64,000 bases of DNA from positions 1,860,001 through 1,924,000 of the forward strand of contig CP090854.1 in assembly GCA_041879425.1 (NCBI GenBank). The letters run 5' to 3'. This document shows, piece by piece, positions 55,561 through 64,000 of the stretch; position 1 is the first letter of the stretch, and every line of letters begins with the position of its first letter. Below the pieces are notes generated by a model. The model was given only the letters and a program-made list of their open reading frames with translations. It was not told the origin of the DNA and made no database searches. The stretch comes from Vibrio pomeroyi (GTDB lineage: Bacteria > Pseudomonadota > Gammaproteobacteria > Enterobacterales > Vibrionaceae). Made by a program: the position numbers and the translations under genes.

Positions 55561-57555
55561 TTATTTTTTGATCATATCCAGCATGATAGCAACTGATTCA
55601 TCAAGATAAGCATCCGGGGCTTCGTAGTCTTTGGGAATATCATCCAACGTTTTAAATGCCTCTAACTTAGCGGCTTTTTGACGTTGGTTAATACGCTCTA
55701 GACGAAGCGCATCCGCATCATCACTCTCTTGTTGACGAACCTTTTCATTAAGAGAAAGGTCGTTGTCGTCTTTATCTGCCTTATATTTTTCAATATCTTG
55801 CGCGATAAAGCCAAATTCCATGTCTGTTGCGATACGAGCTTGGTGTTTAGCCGTCAACGCTGCGATTTGCTCATCGTTACGCTGTAACACTGAGTACTTC
55901 GCTTTGTCGATGCTGTCCCAAGGAAGAGCGTTGTCTTCAACACTTTCACCAGTATCTGCAGGATCAATTGGCGTTGGGTAAGCAATATCAGGTACTACAC
56001 CCTTGTTTTGCGTACTACCACCATTTATTCGGTAGAATTTCTGTATTGTGTATTGAACGTAGCCCAACTCTTTATCGAACAAATCATAAATATGATTCAA
56101 AGAGCGATGCTGTTGCACCGTACCTTTACCGAAAGAGTTTTCACCCAAGATGATTGCACGACCGTAATCTTGCATCGCTGCTGCAAAGATTTCAGATGCT
56201 GAAGCACTGTAGCGATTCACCAATACCGTTAACGGGCCTTGGTAACTGATTTGGCCATCAGTATCGCTGTTCACTTTGACACGACCGTAGCTATCGCGAA
56301 CCTGAACAACAGGTCCCTCTTTGATAAACAAACCAGAGAGTTCGGTTGCTTCAGTCAGTGCACCACCACCGTTGTTTCGAAGGTCAACAATAATACCTTC
56401 AACACCTTGCTCTTTAAGCTCAGTAATCAACTTGTCGGTATCTTTCGAAAGGCCAACGTAGAAGCTTGGTACTTCTAGTACACCAATCTTCTTGCCGTCT
56501 TTCTCGATCACTTCTGATTTAACGGCGCGGTCTTCTAAACGAATCTTATCGCGAACAATTGTGACAACGTGACTTTTTGCATCTTTACCATCTGGCAAGA
56601 TCTGTAGCTTAACTTTGGTCCCTTTCGGGCCTTTGATAAGTTGTACTACATCGTCTAAACGCCAGCCGATAACATCAACAATCTCTTCGCCATCTTGACC
56701 AACGCCGACAATGCGGTCGCCATCACTCAACTGTTTGCTGTTTGACGCAGGGCCACCAGCAACTAAAGATCGAATAACGGTGTAGTCGTCTGTCATCTGA
56801 AGTACAGCACCAATACCTTCTAGAGATAGGTTCATCTCAGATTGGAATTGCTCTGCATTTCTTGGAGAAAGGTAACTGGTATGCGGATCAACTTCACGCG
56901 CAAATGCGTTCATGTAGATCTGGAAAGCATCTTCGTTGTGCGATTGCGTAATACGCTTCATCGCATTGTTGTAACGCTTTTCCAAAACTTCTTGAATCTC
57001 TGGCCACTCTTTACCAGTAAGTTTTAGATTCAACGCATCGTATTTAACGCGTTTTCTCCAAAGCTCATTCACTTCAGCGATATCTTTTGGCCATTCCGCT
57101 TCGCTACGATTGAGCTCAATACTTTCATCGGTATCAAACTTAATCTCTGTATCTAGCAAAGACAATGCATATTGAAAACGTTCAAAACGCTTCTGCATAG
57201 ACAAATTATAAACATCGAATGCAATCTGGTTATTGCCCGATTTCAGCTGATCATCAATTTGTGTAGAAGACGCAGCGAAAGAGTCAATATCAGCTTGAGT
57301 GAAGATATTACGATTATAATCTAGCATCTCTAAGTAACGATTAAAGATAGCTTGAGAAAAATCATCGTTGAGATTGAAGTGCTTATAGTGAGAACGAGTA
57401 AATCGAGAAGTAACACGTTTACTAGCAGTTTCGTGTTGGACCTCAGGAGCGAGTAGAGGTAAATCGTCCTGATCTAATTTGGCTTCGAGAGCCTGAGCTG
57501 AAGCTGCTAGCCAAAAGCTAGCAGCAATCAGTGTCAATTTTGAACGGCATTTCAT
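55561..57555 (-). CDS. prc: Tail-specific protease Prc (Tsp)
   Basis: A 664-residue periplasmic S41 peptidase with a signal peptide (MKCRSKLTLIAASFWLAASAQA). An N-terminal helical domain, a PDZ domain (about 225–320; LEGIGAVLQM) and the catalytic core are present: the Ser is in NRYSASASEIFAAAM and the Lys in FGKGTVQQ. The C-terminal DUF3340-type region binds the NlpI adaptor in E. coli. It degrades MepS and trims FtsI. It lies 17 bases after proQ, as in E. coli. Confidence 0.96.
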   Translation of the reverse strand: MKCRSKLTLIAASFWLAASAQALEAKLDQDDLPLLAPEVQHETASKRVTSRFTRSHYKHFNLNDDFSQAIFNRYLEMLDYNRNIFTQADIDSFAASSTQIDDQLKSGNNQIAFDVYNLSMQKRFERFQYALSLLDTEIKFDTDESIELNRSEAEWPKDIAEVNELWRKRVKYDALNLKLTGKEWPEIQEVLEKRYNNAMKRITQSHNEDAFQIYMNAFAREVDPHTSYLSPRNAEQFQSEMNLSLEGIGAVLQMTDDYTVIRSLVAGGPASNSKQLSDGDRIVGVGQDGEEIVDVIGWRLDDVVQLIKGPKGTKVKLQILPDGKDAKSHVVTIVRDKIRLEDRAVKSEVIEKDGKKIGVLEVPSFYVGLSKDTDKLITELKEQGVEGIIVDLRNNGGGALTEATELSGLFIKEGPVVQVRDSYGRVKVNSDTDGQISYQGPLTVLVNRYSASASEIFAAAMQDYGRAIILGENSFGKGTVQQHRSLNHIYDLFDKELGYVQYTIQKFYRINGGSTQNKGVVPDIAYPTPIDPADTGESVEDNALPWDSIDKAKYSVLQRNDEQIAALTAKHQARIATDMEFGFIAQDIEKYKADKDDNDLSLNEKVRQQESDDADALRLERINQRQKAAKLEAFKTLDDIPKDYEAPDAYLDESVAIMLDMIKK

Positions 57556-57572
57556 GCGTAGGAGTATCTCCT

Positions 57573-58196
57573 TTAAGCGCGCAAGTGCTCCGCTTTAACA
57601 ACCATTTGTAGGCCGTTTGCTAACTGAACACGCACATCTTCCTTATTGATTTCAACAATGGTCGCAGCCATGTTTCCTTTACCCATGTTCACATTTACTT
57701 CTTTGCCAGCGATAAATTCGTCAGCGTTCAAAGCGCGTGTTTCTACAGGCTTTTCTACTTTTGGTGCTTTCGGCGCTTGACGACGAGGCTGTTGAGCTTT
57801 CTTCGCCTTAGGTTTCGCTTTGCCTTCTTCACGAGCTTTTTGTGCTTGTTCTTTACGACGAGCCTGAACTTTCGCTTTGCTTTCTGCAAGTGTCGCTTTA
57901 GCGTGTTCAACGTGCTCTTCTTCTAGTGTGCCACACGCGTTGCCGTCTAGGTCAACACGTTCTGCGCCAGCTTTTACGCCGTGCAGGTAACGCCATGATG
58001 ATGTGTACTGTCTTAACGCTGCACGAAGCTGAGTCTTACTTACTTTTTCGTCTTCGTTTAGACGTTCAGCAAGATCTTGAAAAATACCAATTTTAAGTGG
58101 CTTCGCTTCACCTTCTAGAGTAAAGCATTTAGGGAAACATTCAGCAATATATGCGATAACTTCTTTGCTGTTTTTTAACTTTTCAGTGTTTTCCAT
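57573..58196 (-). CDS. proQ: RNA chaperone ProQ
   Basis: A 207-residue RNA-binding protein. The N-terminal FinO/ProQ domain (about 1–115) has the basic [15 protein letters not shown], then a long Lys/Ala/Gln/Arg-rich linker (about 110–155), then a C-terminal Tudor-like domain ([20 protein letters not shown]). It acts on small RNAs and 3' ends of mRNAs. It is first in the proQ–prc pair. The ATG lies at 58196. Confidence 0.96.
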   Translation of the reverse strand: MENTEKLKNSKEVIAYIAECFPKCFTLEGEAKPLKIGIFQDLAERLNEDEKVSKTQLRAALRQYTSSWRYLHGVKAGAERVDLDGNACGTLEEEHVEHAKATLAESKAKVQARRKEQAQKAREEGKAKPKAKKAQQPRRQAPKAPKVEKPVETRALNADEFIAGKEVNVNMGKGNMAATIVEINKEDVRVQLANGLQMVVKAEHLRA

Positions 58197-58293
58197 GTGG
58201 GTTCCTGGTTTTTGCGGTTTTCCGCGAGCATTAAGAAAATATTTTTACGTATTATAGAGAGATGCTTGGGAAAAACCACAGTAAGAGAATAAT

Positions 58294-58785
58294 TTATGCC
58301 TTGTTCGCGTGCGAATTAAGCAGCTTTTCCACTTCTGCCATGAAAAATGTTAATCCGTCCTCGTCAATTTGAGAAAAACGACCAATATTTGGGCTATCGA
58401 TATCAAGAACGCCAGCGATTTTTCCGCCAATCGAGAACGGAATGACGATTTCTGAGTTACTTGCAGCGTCACATGCGATGTGACCTTCGAACTCATGAAC
58501 ATCATGAATGCGCTGAACTGTATTCGTCGCAACCGCAGTTCCACACACACCACGCCCTACCGGAATTCGTACACAAGCAGGTTGACCTTGGAAAGGACCC
58601 AGTACAAGTTCGTATTTTTCCTTAGCTTGGTCCTGCTTCATTAAATAGAAACCCGCCCAATTCAGTTCATCCAATTCCATGAATAATAATGAACTGATAT
58701 TAGCAAGATTAGCAGTTAGATCGGTTTCTGATTCAATTAATGCAACGGCTTGTTTGGTTAAGCGTTGGTAATGTTCTATTTTCAT
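58294..58785 (-). CDS. msrC: Free methionine-R-sulfoxide reductase (GAF type)
   Basis: A 163-residue single GAF-domain enzyme that reduces free methionine-(R)-sulfoxide (YebR/MsrC). The three conserved cysteines are in GQPACVRIPV, GRGVCGTAVA and HIACDAASNSEIV; PFSIGGKIAGVLDIDS completes the fold. I chose the ATG at 58785 with GGAAG five bases before; an upstream TTG at 58797 overlaps this ribosome site. It sits between proQ and the ABC gene as its homologue does beside yebST/proQ in E. coli. Confidence 0.94.
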   Translation of the reverse strand: MKIEHYQRLTKQAVALIESETDLTANLANISSLLFMELDELNWAGFYLMKQDQAKEKYELVLGPFQGQPACVRIPVGRGVCGTAVATNTVQRIHDVHEFEGHIACDAASNSEIVIPFSIGGKIAGVLDIDSPNIGRFSQIDEDGLTFFMAEVEKLLNSHANKA

Positions 58786-58874
58786 ATTAACTTCCAATTA
58801 AATTGAGACTTCCATTATCAAGAGAACGCAGTAGAATGCGGCCATCAAACTAAATAGGACTTATTCTCATTACA

Positions 58875-60671
58875 ATGAACAATTCAAAAGACACTATTAG
58901 CCGTTCTTGGTTAATAACTCAAGTAAAAAAACACAAGTCCAAATTACTGTTTGCTAACATTATTGCCATATTTGCAACTCTCATTAGTGTCCCTATCCCG
59001 TTGCTCATGCCATTAATGGTTGATGAAGTATTACTTGATAAGCCAGCTTCAGGCTTAGAGATGATGAACCACCTACTTCCATCATCGTTACAAACACCGA
59101 CTGGCTATATAGCACTAACTTTGCTGTTAGTGATTATCATGCGCACCGTTAGCCAAGCGTTAAACATTCTGCAAGGGCGTCAATTTACACTCGTCTCCAA
59201 AACAATTACCTATCAAATGCGTAGCAAGATGATAGATAAGCTTGGTCGCATTAGTATTAGACAATACGAGACCAAAGGCAGCGGCGGTATTAATGCTCAC
59301 CTAATAACAGACATAGAGACAATCGATAAGTTCATTGGCTCAACGCTCTCTAAGTTCCTCATCAGCTTCTTAACTGTGTTCGGTACTGCGATCGTGTTGT
59401 TATGGTTAGAGTGGCGTTTAGGACTGTTCATTCTACTGGTCAATCCTGTTGTTATTTATTTCTCTCGTAAACTAGGCAGCAAGGTTAAGCACCTTAAAAA
59501 GTACGAGAATCAATCTTTCGAACGTTTTCAGAATCGCTTAGTTGAAACCTTAGATGGCATTTATCAGCTACGTGCTGCCAATAAAGAACGTATCTTCCTT
59601 GATGAATTGAAGGTTCAAGCGAACCAAGTAAGAATCGATGCCGACAAATATGCATGGCAATCTGAAGCTGCTGGGCGTGTTTCGTTTCTTCTCTTTCTAT
59701 TAGGCTTTGAACTTTTCCGAGCTGTCGCGATGTTAATGGTGCTATTCAGTGACTTAACCATCGGTCAGATCTTTGCGGTATTCGGTTACTTATGGTTTAT
59801 GTTAGGCCCAGTTCAAGAGCTGCTAGGGATTCAATTCTCTTGGTATAGCGCGAAGGCGGCACTACAACGAATCAATGATCTTCTGAAGTTAGAAGAAGAG
59901 CATCGCCCAGTAAGCAAGGTAAACCCTTTCAATGAAAACCAAGAAGTGACGGTAGATATCGAAAACGTTACATTCTCTTACACATTAGAAAACACTGTTT
60001 TAAATAGCCTATCACTGCACATCCCTGCAGGTAAAAAGGTCGCTTTAGTGGGTGCGAGTGGTGGCGGTAAATCGACTTTAATCCAATTGCTGATTGGGGT
60101 TTATCAAGCCGATTCAGGTTGTATACGCTATAACGGCGAAAAAACTGATGACATCAGCTTTGATATTATCCGTAATGAAATTGCCGTTGTTTTACAACAA
60201 CCTATACTCTTTAACGACACATTGAGGCATAATCTGACCCTTGGCGCTGAATATGATGAAATGTCGCTATGGCGTGCGCTTGAAGTCTCTCAAATGCAAG
60301 ATGTTATCAAGCAGCTGAGTAATGGCTTGGATACACAAATTGGTAGGAACGGGGTTCGACTGTCTGGCGGTCAACGACAACGTCTTGCAATAGCCCGCAT
60401 GGTGCTGAGCAATCCTAAGTTTGTTATTCTTGACGAAGCGACCTCCGCACTGGATACAGCCACAGAGTCGGCACTGCATAAAGCTCTCAGCGAGTTTTTG
60501 AAAGATCGCACAACTTTGATAGTGGCTCATCGATTATCAGCGGTGAAACAAGCCGATCTAATCTATGTTTTAGAAGATGGACAAGTCACACAGACGGGAA
60601 CACATGGTGAATTGGTTGAACAACAAGGACTTTATCAAACACTCTACGGCAGTGTGCAATCGCACGCCTGA
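58875..60671 (+). CDS. MsbA-like ABC exporter (fused permease and ATPase)
   Basis: A 598-residue half-transporter: six membrane helices (about 25–320) then an ATPase domain (about 360–590). Walker A is GASGGGKST, the signature is LSGGQRQRLAIAR, Walker B is FVILDEATSALD, and the switch His is in IVAHRLSAV. It should work as a homodimer exporting lipids or small amphiphiles; no substrate can be read. A peptidase domain is absent. It is inserted between msrC and letA, which lie side by side in E. coli, and there is no terminator before letA. Confidence 0.88.
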   Translation: MNNSKDTISRSWLITQVKKHKSKLLFANIIAIFATLISVPIPLLMPLMVDEVLLDKPASGLEMMNHLLPSSLQTPTGYIALTLLLVIIMRTVSQALNILQGRQFTLVSKTITYQMRSKMIDKLGRISIRQYETKGSGGINAHLITDIETIDKFIGSTLSKFLISFLTVFGTAIVLLWLEWRLGLFILLVNPVVIYFSRKLGSKVKHLKKYENQSFERFQNRLVETLDGIYQLRAANKERIFLDELKVQANQVRIDADKYAWQSEAAGRVSFLLFLLGFELFRAVAMLMVLFSDLTIGQIFAVFGYLWFMLGPVQELLGIQFSWYSAKAALQRINDLLKLEEEHRPVSKVNPFNENQEVTVDIENVTFSYTLENTVLNSLSLHIPAGKKVALVGASGGGKSTLIQLLIGVYQADSGCIRYNGEKTDDISFDIIRNEIAVVLQQPILFNDTLRHNLTLGAEYDEMSLWRALEVSQMQDVIKQLSNGLDTQIGRNGVRLSGGQRQRLAIARMVLSNPKFVILDEATSALDTATESALHKALSEFLKDRTTLIVAHRLSAVKQADLIYVLEDGQVTQTGTHGELVEQQGLYQTLYGSVQSHA

Positions 60672-60737
60672 TGTTTGTGGCCCTAAGTCTTTAAGTCGGG
60701 CAACGAGCCTAACTGATGCTTCAACTTGGGAGGTCGC

Positions 60738-62009
60738 GTGACCTCCCCATCCGTTACCAATCCTTTATCAACAAAGCATCAATGCGATAGCAGCTCTGTG
60801 CGCCTTTGTCAGGGCTGTGAACTCCCCGTCGATAAAATGGACATCCCTTTAGGGAAATCCGCTTATTGCCCAAGATGTGGCACTCAGCTTTATAGAGGCG
60901 GCACCCCTAGCCTCTCTGGAAACCTAGCAATTGCGATTACCTGCTTATTGCTGTTTATCCCCTCGCACTTTTTTGAATTCATCAGTATTCGCCTGATTGG
61001 TGTCATGATACCTGCTACATTACCATCCGGCGTCTTTACTTTAATGGGTGAAGGCTTCCCTCTGCTTGGCTTACTGATCCTGTTCTGCAGTTCGATCGCT
61101 CCGTTGCTCGTGTGTACATCGGTACTCATTACCCATTTATCATTGCGCTTCAAATTTTTTACACCATTTAGGTATGCGTTAGCCATCATCCAGACATTAA
61201 AACATTGGATGATGTTGGATGTGTTTCTGGTAAGTTTGGCGGTCTCATGTTTCAAACTGCAAGATTACTCAGATATTTTTGTCGGCCCTGGATTGGTTGG
61301 CCTCATTCTTCTGCAGCTTTTCAGTGTATTGTTGGTAAGCCGCATCAGCGTGCGTCGCTACTGGGAAGCTTGGACAAAAGAATCTGACTACTCATTTACT
61401 GAAAGTAAGAACGTACACTGTCACAACTGCCACCTATCTCAACCGGATGGGCATACTTGCGTGCGTTGTCACCATGACTTATACCACCGCAAGCCCTACT
61501 CTATACAAAAGACATGGGCACTGTTGTTTGCCGCATCAGTGGCTATTGTGCCAGCCAACGTCATTCCGATTTCTATCCTTATCACCAACGGACAAAGGCT
61601 AGAAGACACAATAATTTCCGGTGTCGCGTCGCTAATAAATAGCGATATGTATGGCATTGCAGCGATCATTTTCATTGCCAGTATCGTCGTTCCCGTCGCG
61701 AAAATACTGGGCCTCGCGTACATCTTAATCTGTATCAAGATGAAGCGTACGATTTACCACAGACAACGTATGACCATCTATTTCATCGTGAAATGGGTGG
61801 GAAAATGGTCGGTTATGGATCTATTCGTTATTTCGATCATGATGACCTTGGTCGACCGCGGACAAATTTTAAACTTTACACCAGGTTATGGTGCAGTCGC
61901 TTTTGGCGTCGTGGTTGTTCTCACGATGCTAGCAGCGGAAAGCTTAGATCCTAGGCTAATTTGGGATAACTACACCTCTAAAGATGAGTCAGTGAATGAA
62001 CAACGATAA
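60738..62009 (+). CDS. letA: Lipid-transport membrane protein LetA (YebS, PqiA-like)
   Basis: A 423-residue inner-membrane protein with two PqiA-type units, each with a zinc ribbon (CQGC…CPRC, then CHNC…CVRC) and four hydrophobic helices. It works with LetB to move phospholipids between inner and outer membrane. I chose the GTG at 60738, with GGAGG four to five bases before it; an in-frame TTG at 60726 lies upstream of that site. It overlaps letB by 14 bases. Confidence 0.92.
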   Translation: MTSPSVTNPLSTKHQCDSSSVRLCQGCELPVDKMDIPLGKSAYCPRCGTQLYRGGTPSLSGNLAIAITCLLLFIPSHFFEFISIRLIGVMIPATLPSGVFTLMGEGFPLLGLLILFCSSIAPLLVCTSVLITHLSLRFKFFTPFRYALAIIQTLKHWMMLDVFLVSLAVSCFKLQDYSDIFVGPGLVGLILLQLFSVLLVSRISVRRYWEAWTKESDYSFTESKNVHCHNCHLSQPDGHTCVRCHHDLYHRKPYSIQKTWALLFAASVAIVPANVIPISILITNGQRLEDTIISGVASLINSDMYGIAAIIFIASIVVPVAKILGLAYILICIKMKRTIYHRQRMTIYFIVKWVGKWSVMDLFVISIMMTLVDRGQILNFTPGYGAVAFGVVVVLTMLAAESLDPRLIWDNYTSKDESVNEQR

Positions 62010-64000
62010 CCAATCACAAACGTCATATTCACCAGAAGTAAGGAAAAACAAAGGCATCTCACCTTTGTGGATTCTGCCGATATTAACCGTCGCATTAGCC
62101 GGTTGGTTGGTCATGAAATCGATCCACGATGCAGGCCAACGTGTTCAGATATACTTTTCAGATGCCGCAGGTTTAGTCGCAGGTCGAACAACGATTCGTT
62201 ACCAAGGCTTAGAGGTGGGTATGGTGCGCGACATCACCTTATCCAAAGATCTATCGAGCATCTATGTCGATGCTGACATCTACCCAGAAGCGAAGAAACT
62301 ACTATCAAAAGGCACACGTTTTTGGCTCGTAAAGCCAACGGCCAGTTTGTCTGGTATCTCTGGGTTAGATGCACTTGTTTCAGGTAACTATATCGCTATA
62401 CACCCTAGCGAAACTAAAGAAGAGCCAGAAACCGTTTTTCAGGCTTTAGAGTCGTCCCCTTCTGATTTGCTGGCTTCTGAAGGTCTAAACATCTCATTGA
62501 CGACCAAAGATCTAGGTGGTGTGTCTGTTGGCTCTCAAATCGTTTATCGTAAAATCCCCATTGGTGAGGTTTACAACTACCAGCTAAACGACAACGCTAA
62601 ATCCGTAACCATTCAAGCGTCAATTAAAGATGAATACAGCCATATCATTACCGATCAAAGCCGTTTTTGGAATGTAAGTGGCTTAGGTGCCAGTATTGGA
62701 TTTTCAGGTGTTGACGTGCGCTTAGAAAGTCTAAGTGCCCTATTAGGTGGCTCTATCGCCGTGGACTCTCCAGGAGAAGGCGAACCGGTTGAGATGAACA
62801 CCAAGTTCAAGCTCTACCCAGATTTGAAAACAGCAGGCCGTGGTATCTCTATCAAGATCGCTGTTCCCGATGATAACAAGATCAGTGCAACGGGCGCTCC
62901 GATCATGTATCGCGGCATTGAAATAGGTCAAATCACCGACTTATCTTTAAGCGAGGGACGTGAAAACGTGGTCGCATCCGCTGCTATCCAGCCTGCATTC
63001 AGTGACTTTTTAAATAGCGGCAGTAAATTCGTTCTAGAAGAAGCTGAACTATCGCTTACTGGCATGAAAAACATTGCAAACTTAGTGACAGGTAACTTTT
63101 TAACCTTGGTACCGGGCAAAGGTGAAAAAGCCCGTCGATTTACTGCGATCCGTAAGAACGAATTCAGTCAGGAACAAGAGAAATCCGTTGCGATTCGCTT
63201 AACCTCAAACAATTCGTTCGGACTGGATGTCGGTACACAACTGCTCTACAAAGGTATTGCTGTTGGCTCTATCATCCAAGTGGGCTTAGTCGATGGTGTT
63301 GGCACTGGCTCTGATAAGCACGAAGTGTTCATGGATGCGCTTATCGACAACGAGTACGCGCACCTTATCAAAAGTCACAACCGTTTCTTCGTGACAGGCA
63401 GTGCGACCGCGGAGCTTACCGAATCAGGTTTGAGTGTTACTGTTCCACCAGCAAAACAGCTTCTGACTGGCTCGATTAGCTTTGTAAGTGAAGGTAAATC
63501 TGAAGCTCGAACGGACTACCAACTTTTCCAAAGTAAATCGTTAGCAGAAATCGCTAAGTTTAATCAGTCCGGCTCAAAGACGCTTTCGTTGTTTGCCAGT
63601 GAGTTACCTTCAATTTCTAAAGGCAGCCCACTACTCTATCGCAACCTACAAGTGGGTAGTATTTCTGATTTTCAGCTTGCAGACGGTGGTGTAAGAATCA
63701 AAGTCACGATCGAAAATCGTTATACGCACTTGCTCAATAAGCATACCGTTTTCTGGAACCGTTCAGGCGTTGAGGTTGATGCGTCACTATCGGGTATCAG
63801 TATTAAAGCGGCGCCAGTTAAAACTCTTATCCAAGGCGGTATTGCTTTTGACTCTCTGCCGGGAATCGACAACAAACTTGGTGATGTGTGGAAGCTTTAT
63901 AAAGATTCGAAATCCGCTCGAAAATTTGGCCGCGCGATTACTATCACCTCTTCTGGCGATCAAGAAGTCAGCAAGGGTATGGCGATCAAATATCAAGGTG
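61996..64000 (+). CDS. letB: Lipid-transport MCE tunnel protein LetB (YebT), 5' part
   Basis: The frame is open from the ATG at 61996 to the right edge, 668 residues. A basic cytoplasmic start and one helix (LWILPILTVALAGWLV) precede repeated MCE domains, recognised by recurrent TIRYQGLEVGMVRDI-type motifs: IVYRKIPIGEV, IMYRGIEIGQI, LLYKGIAVGSI, LLYRNLQVGSI, and a sixth starting near the edge (MAIKYQG). E. coli LetB has seven such rings, forming a tunnel across the periplasm, so one or more domains lie outside. It overlaps letA by 14 bases. Confidence 0.93.
   Translation, partial: MNNDNQSQTSYSPEVRKNKGISPLWILPILTVALAGWLVMKSIHDAGQRVQIYFSDAAGLVAGRTTIRYQGLEVGMVRDITLSKDLSSIYVDADIYPEAKKLLSKGTRFWLVKPTASLSGISGLDALVSGNYIAIHPSETKEEPETVFQALESSPSDLLASEGLNISLTTKDLGGVSVGSQIVYRKIPIGEVYNYQLNDNAKSVTIQASIKDEYSHIITDQSRFWNVSGLGASIGFSGVDVRLESLSALLGGSIAVDSPGEGEPVEMNTKFKLYPDLKTAGRGISIKIAVPDDNKISATGAPIMYRGIEIGQITDLSLSEGRENVVASAAIQPAFSDFLNSGSKFVLEEAELSLTGMKNIANLVTGNFLTLVPGKGEKARRFTAIRKNEFSQEQEKSVAIRLTSNNSFGLDVGTQLLYKGIAVGSIIQVGLVDGVGTGSDKHEVFMDALIDNEYAHLIKSHNRFFVTGSATAELTESGLSVTVPPAKQLLTGSISFVSEGKSEARTDYQLFQSKSLAEIAKFNQSGSKTLSLFASELPSISKGSPLLYRNLQVGSISDFQLADGGVRIKVTIENRYTHLLNKHTVFWNRSGVEVDASLSGISIKAAPVKTLIQGGIAFDSLPGIDNKLGDVWKLYKDSKSARKFGRAITITSSGDQEVSKGMAIKYQG

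Noticed and set aside
1..64000. CRISPR array, prophage, integrase, transposase, toxin–antitoxin pair or tRNA
   Set aside because: I looked for regular repeats, transposase-like frames, terminal inverted repeats and cloverleaf patterns, and found none that I could defend.

Overview
The window reads as one ordinary, gene-dense stretch of a Vibrio chromosome. Gene content and order match Vibrionaceae chromosome 1 near the replication terminus: fnr–cco cluster, nosP/vpsS, matP–lonH–fabA–rmf, rlmL–zapC–pyrD–gdhB–pepN, prc–proQ–msrC–letAB. Protein wording is closest to the Splendidus/Harveyi-type vibrios, but I cannot fix the species without a search. I see no prophage, insertion sequence, integron, CRISPR array, rRNA or tRNA.

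Layout. 1–4 kb: end of a membrane-bound formate dehydrogenase operon (fdhABC plus a small membrane protein). 4–7.5 kb: sigma-54-driven amtB, the sirtuin cobB and a diguanylate cyclase. 7.5–12.7 kb: polyamine uptake operon potABC with two different potD genes, each set off by terminators. 13–16.7 kb: a membrane gene coupled to bax, a DUF2987 periplasmic protein, and ttcA. 16.8–25.8 kb (minus strand): an oxygen-response block of uspE, fnr (with its own FNR box), and the cbb3 oxidase genes ccoNOQP with the assembly genes ccoHIS; ccoQ (58 aa) is easily missed. 26–29.4 kb: a small anchored protein, the FIST/NosP nitric-oxide sensor and the hybrid kinase VpsS, divergent from ccoN. 29.4–33.7 kb is the most accessory-looking part: a nearly gene-free kilobase, an AcfA-like outer-membrane protein, a DUF2971 protein, an HDOD-like protein and a secreted TolA-III-like domain.

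33.8–37.5 kb: DUF3634, matP, lonH, fabA (clear FadR and FabR operators) and rmf. 37.6–43.6 kb (minus): rlmL–glutaredoxin–uup–DUF3466, the last with a GlyGly-CTERM-like tail. 44–51 kb: zapC, pyrD (PurR box on the promoter and a terminator-like hairpin just before the ribosome site) and the giant gdhB. 51.3–58.8 kb: a DUF2835 protein, pepN, a periplasmic protein, prc, proQ and msrC. 58.9–64 kb: an MsbA-like ABC exporter, letA, and letB running off the right edge.

Themes: low-oxygen respiration and its regulation (formate dehydrogenase, Fnr, cbb3, NO sensing), polyamine and ammonium uptake, fatty-acid and pyrimidine control with readable operators, terminus organisation (matP plus one perfect matS-like site inside ccoI), and envelope lipid transport (letAB). 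I found no convincing wholly new system. The best leads are the divergent second PotD, the pyrD leader hairpin, the NO-sensor/oxidase neighbourhood, and the accessory run at 29.4–33.7 kb.
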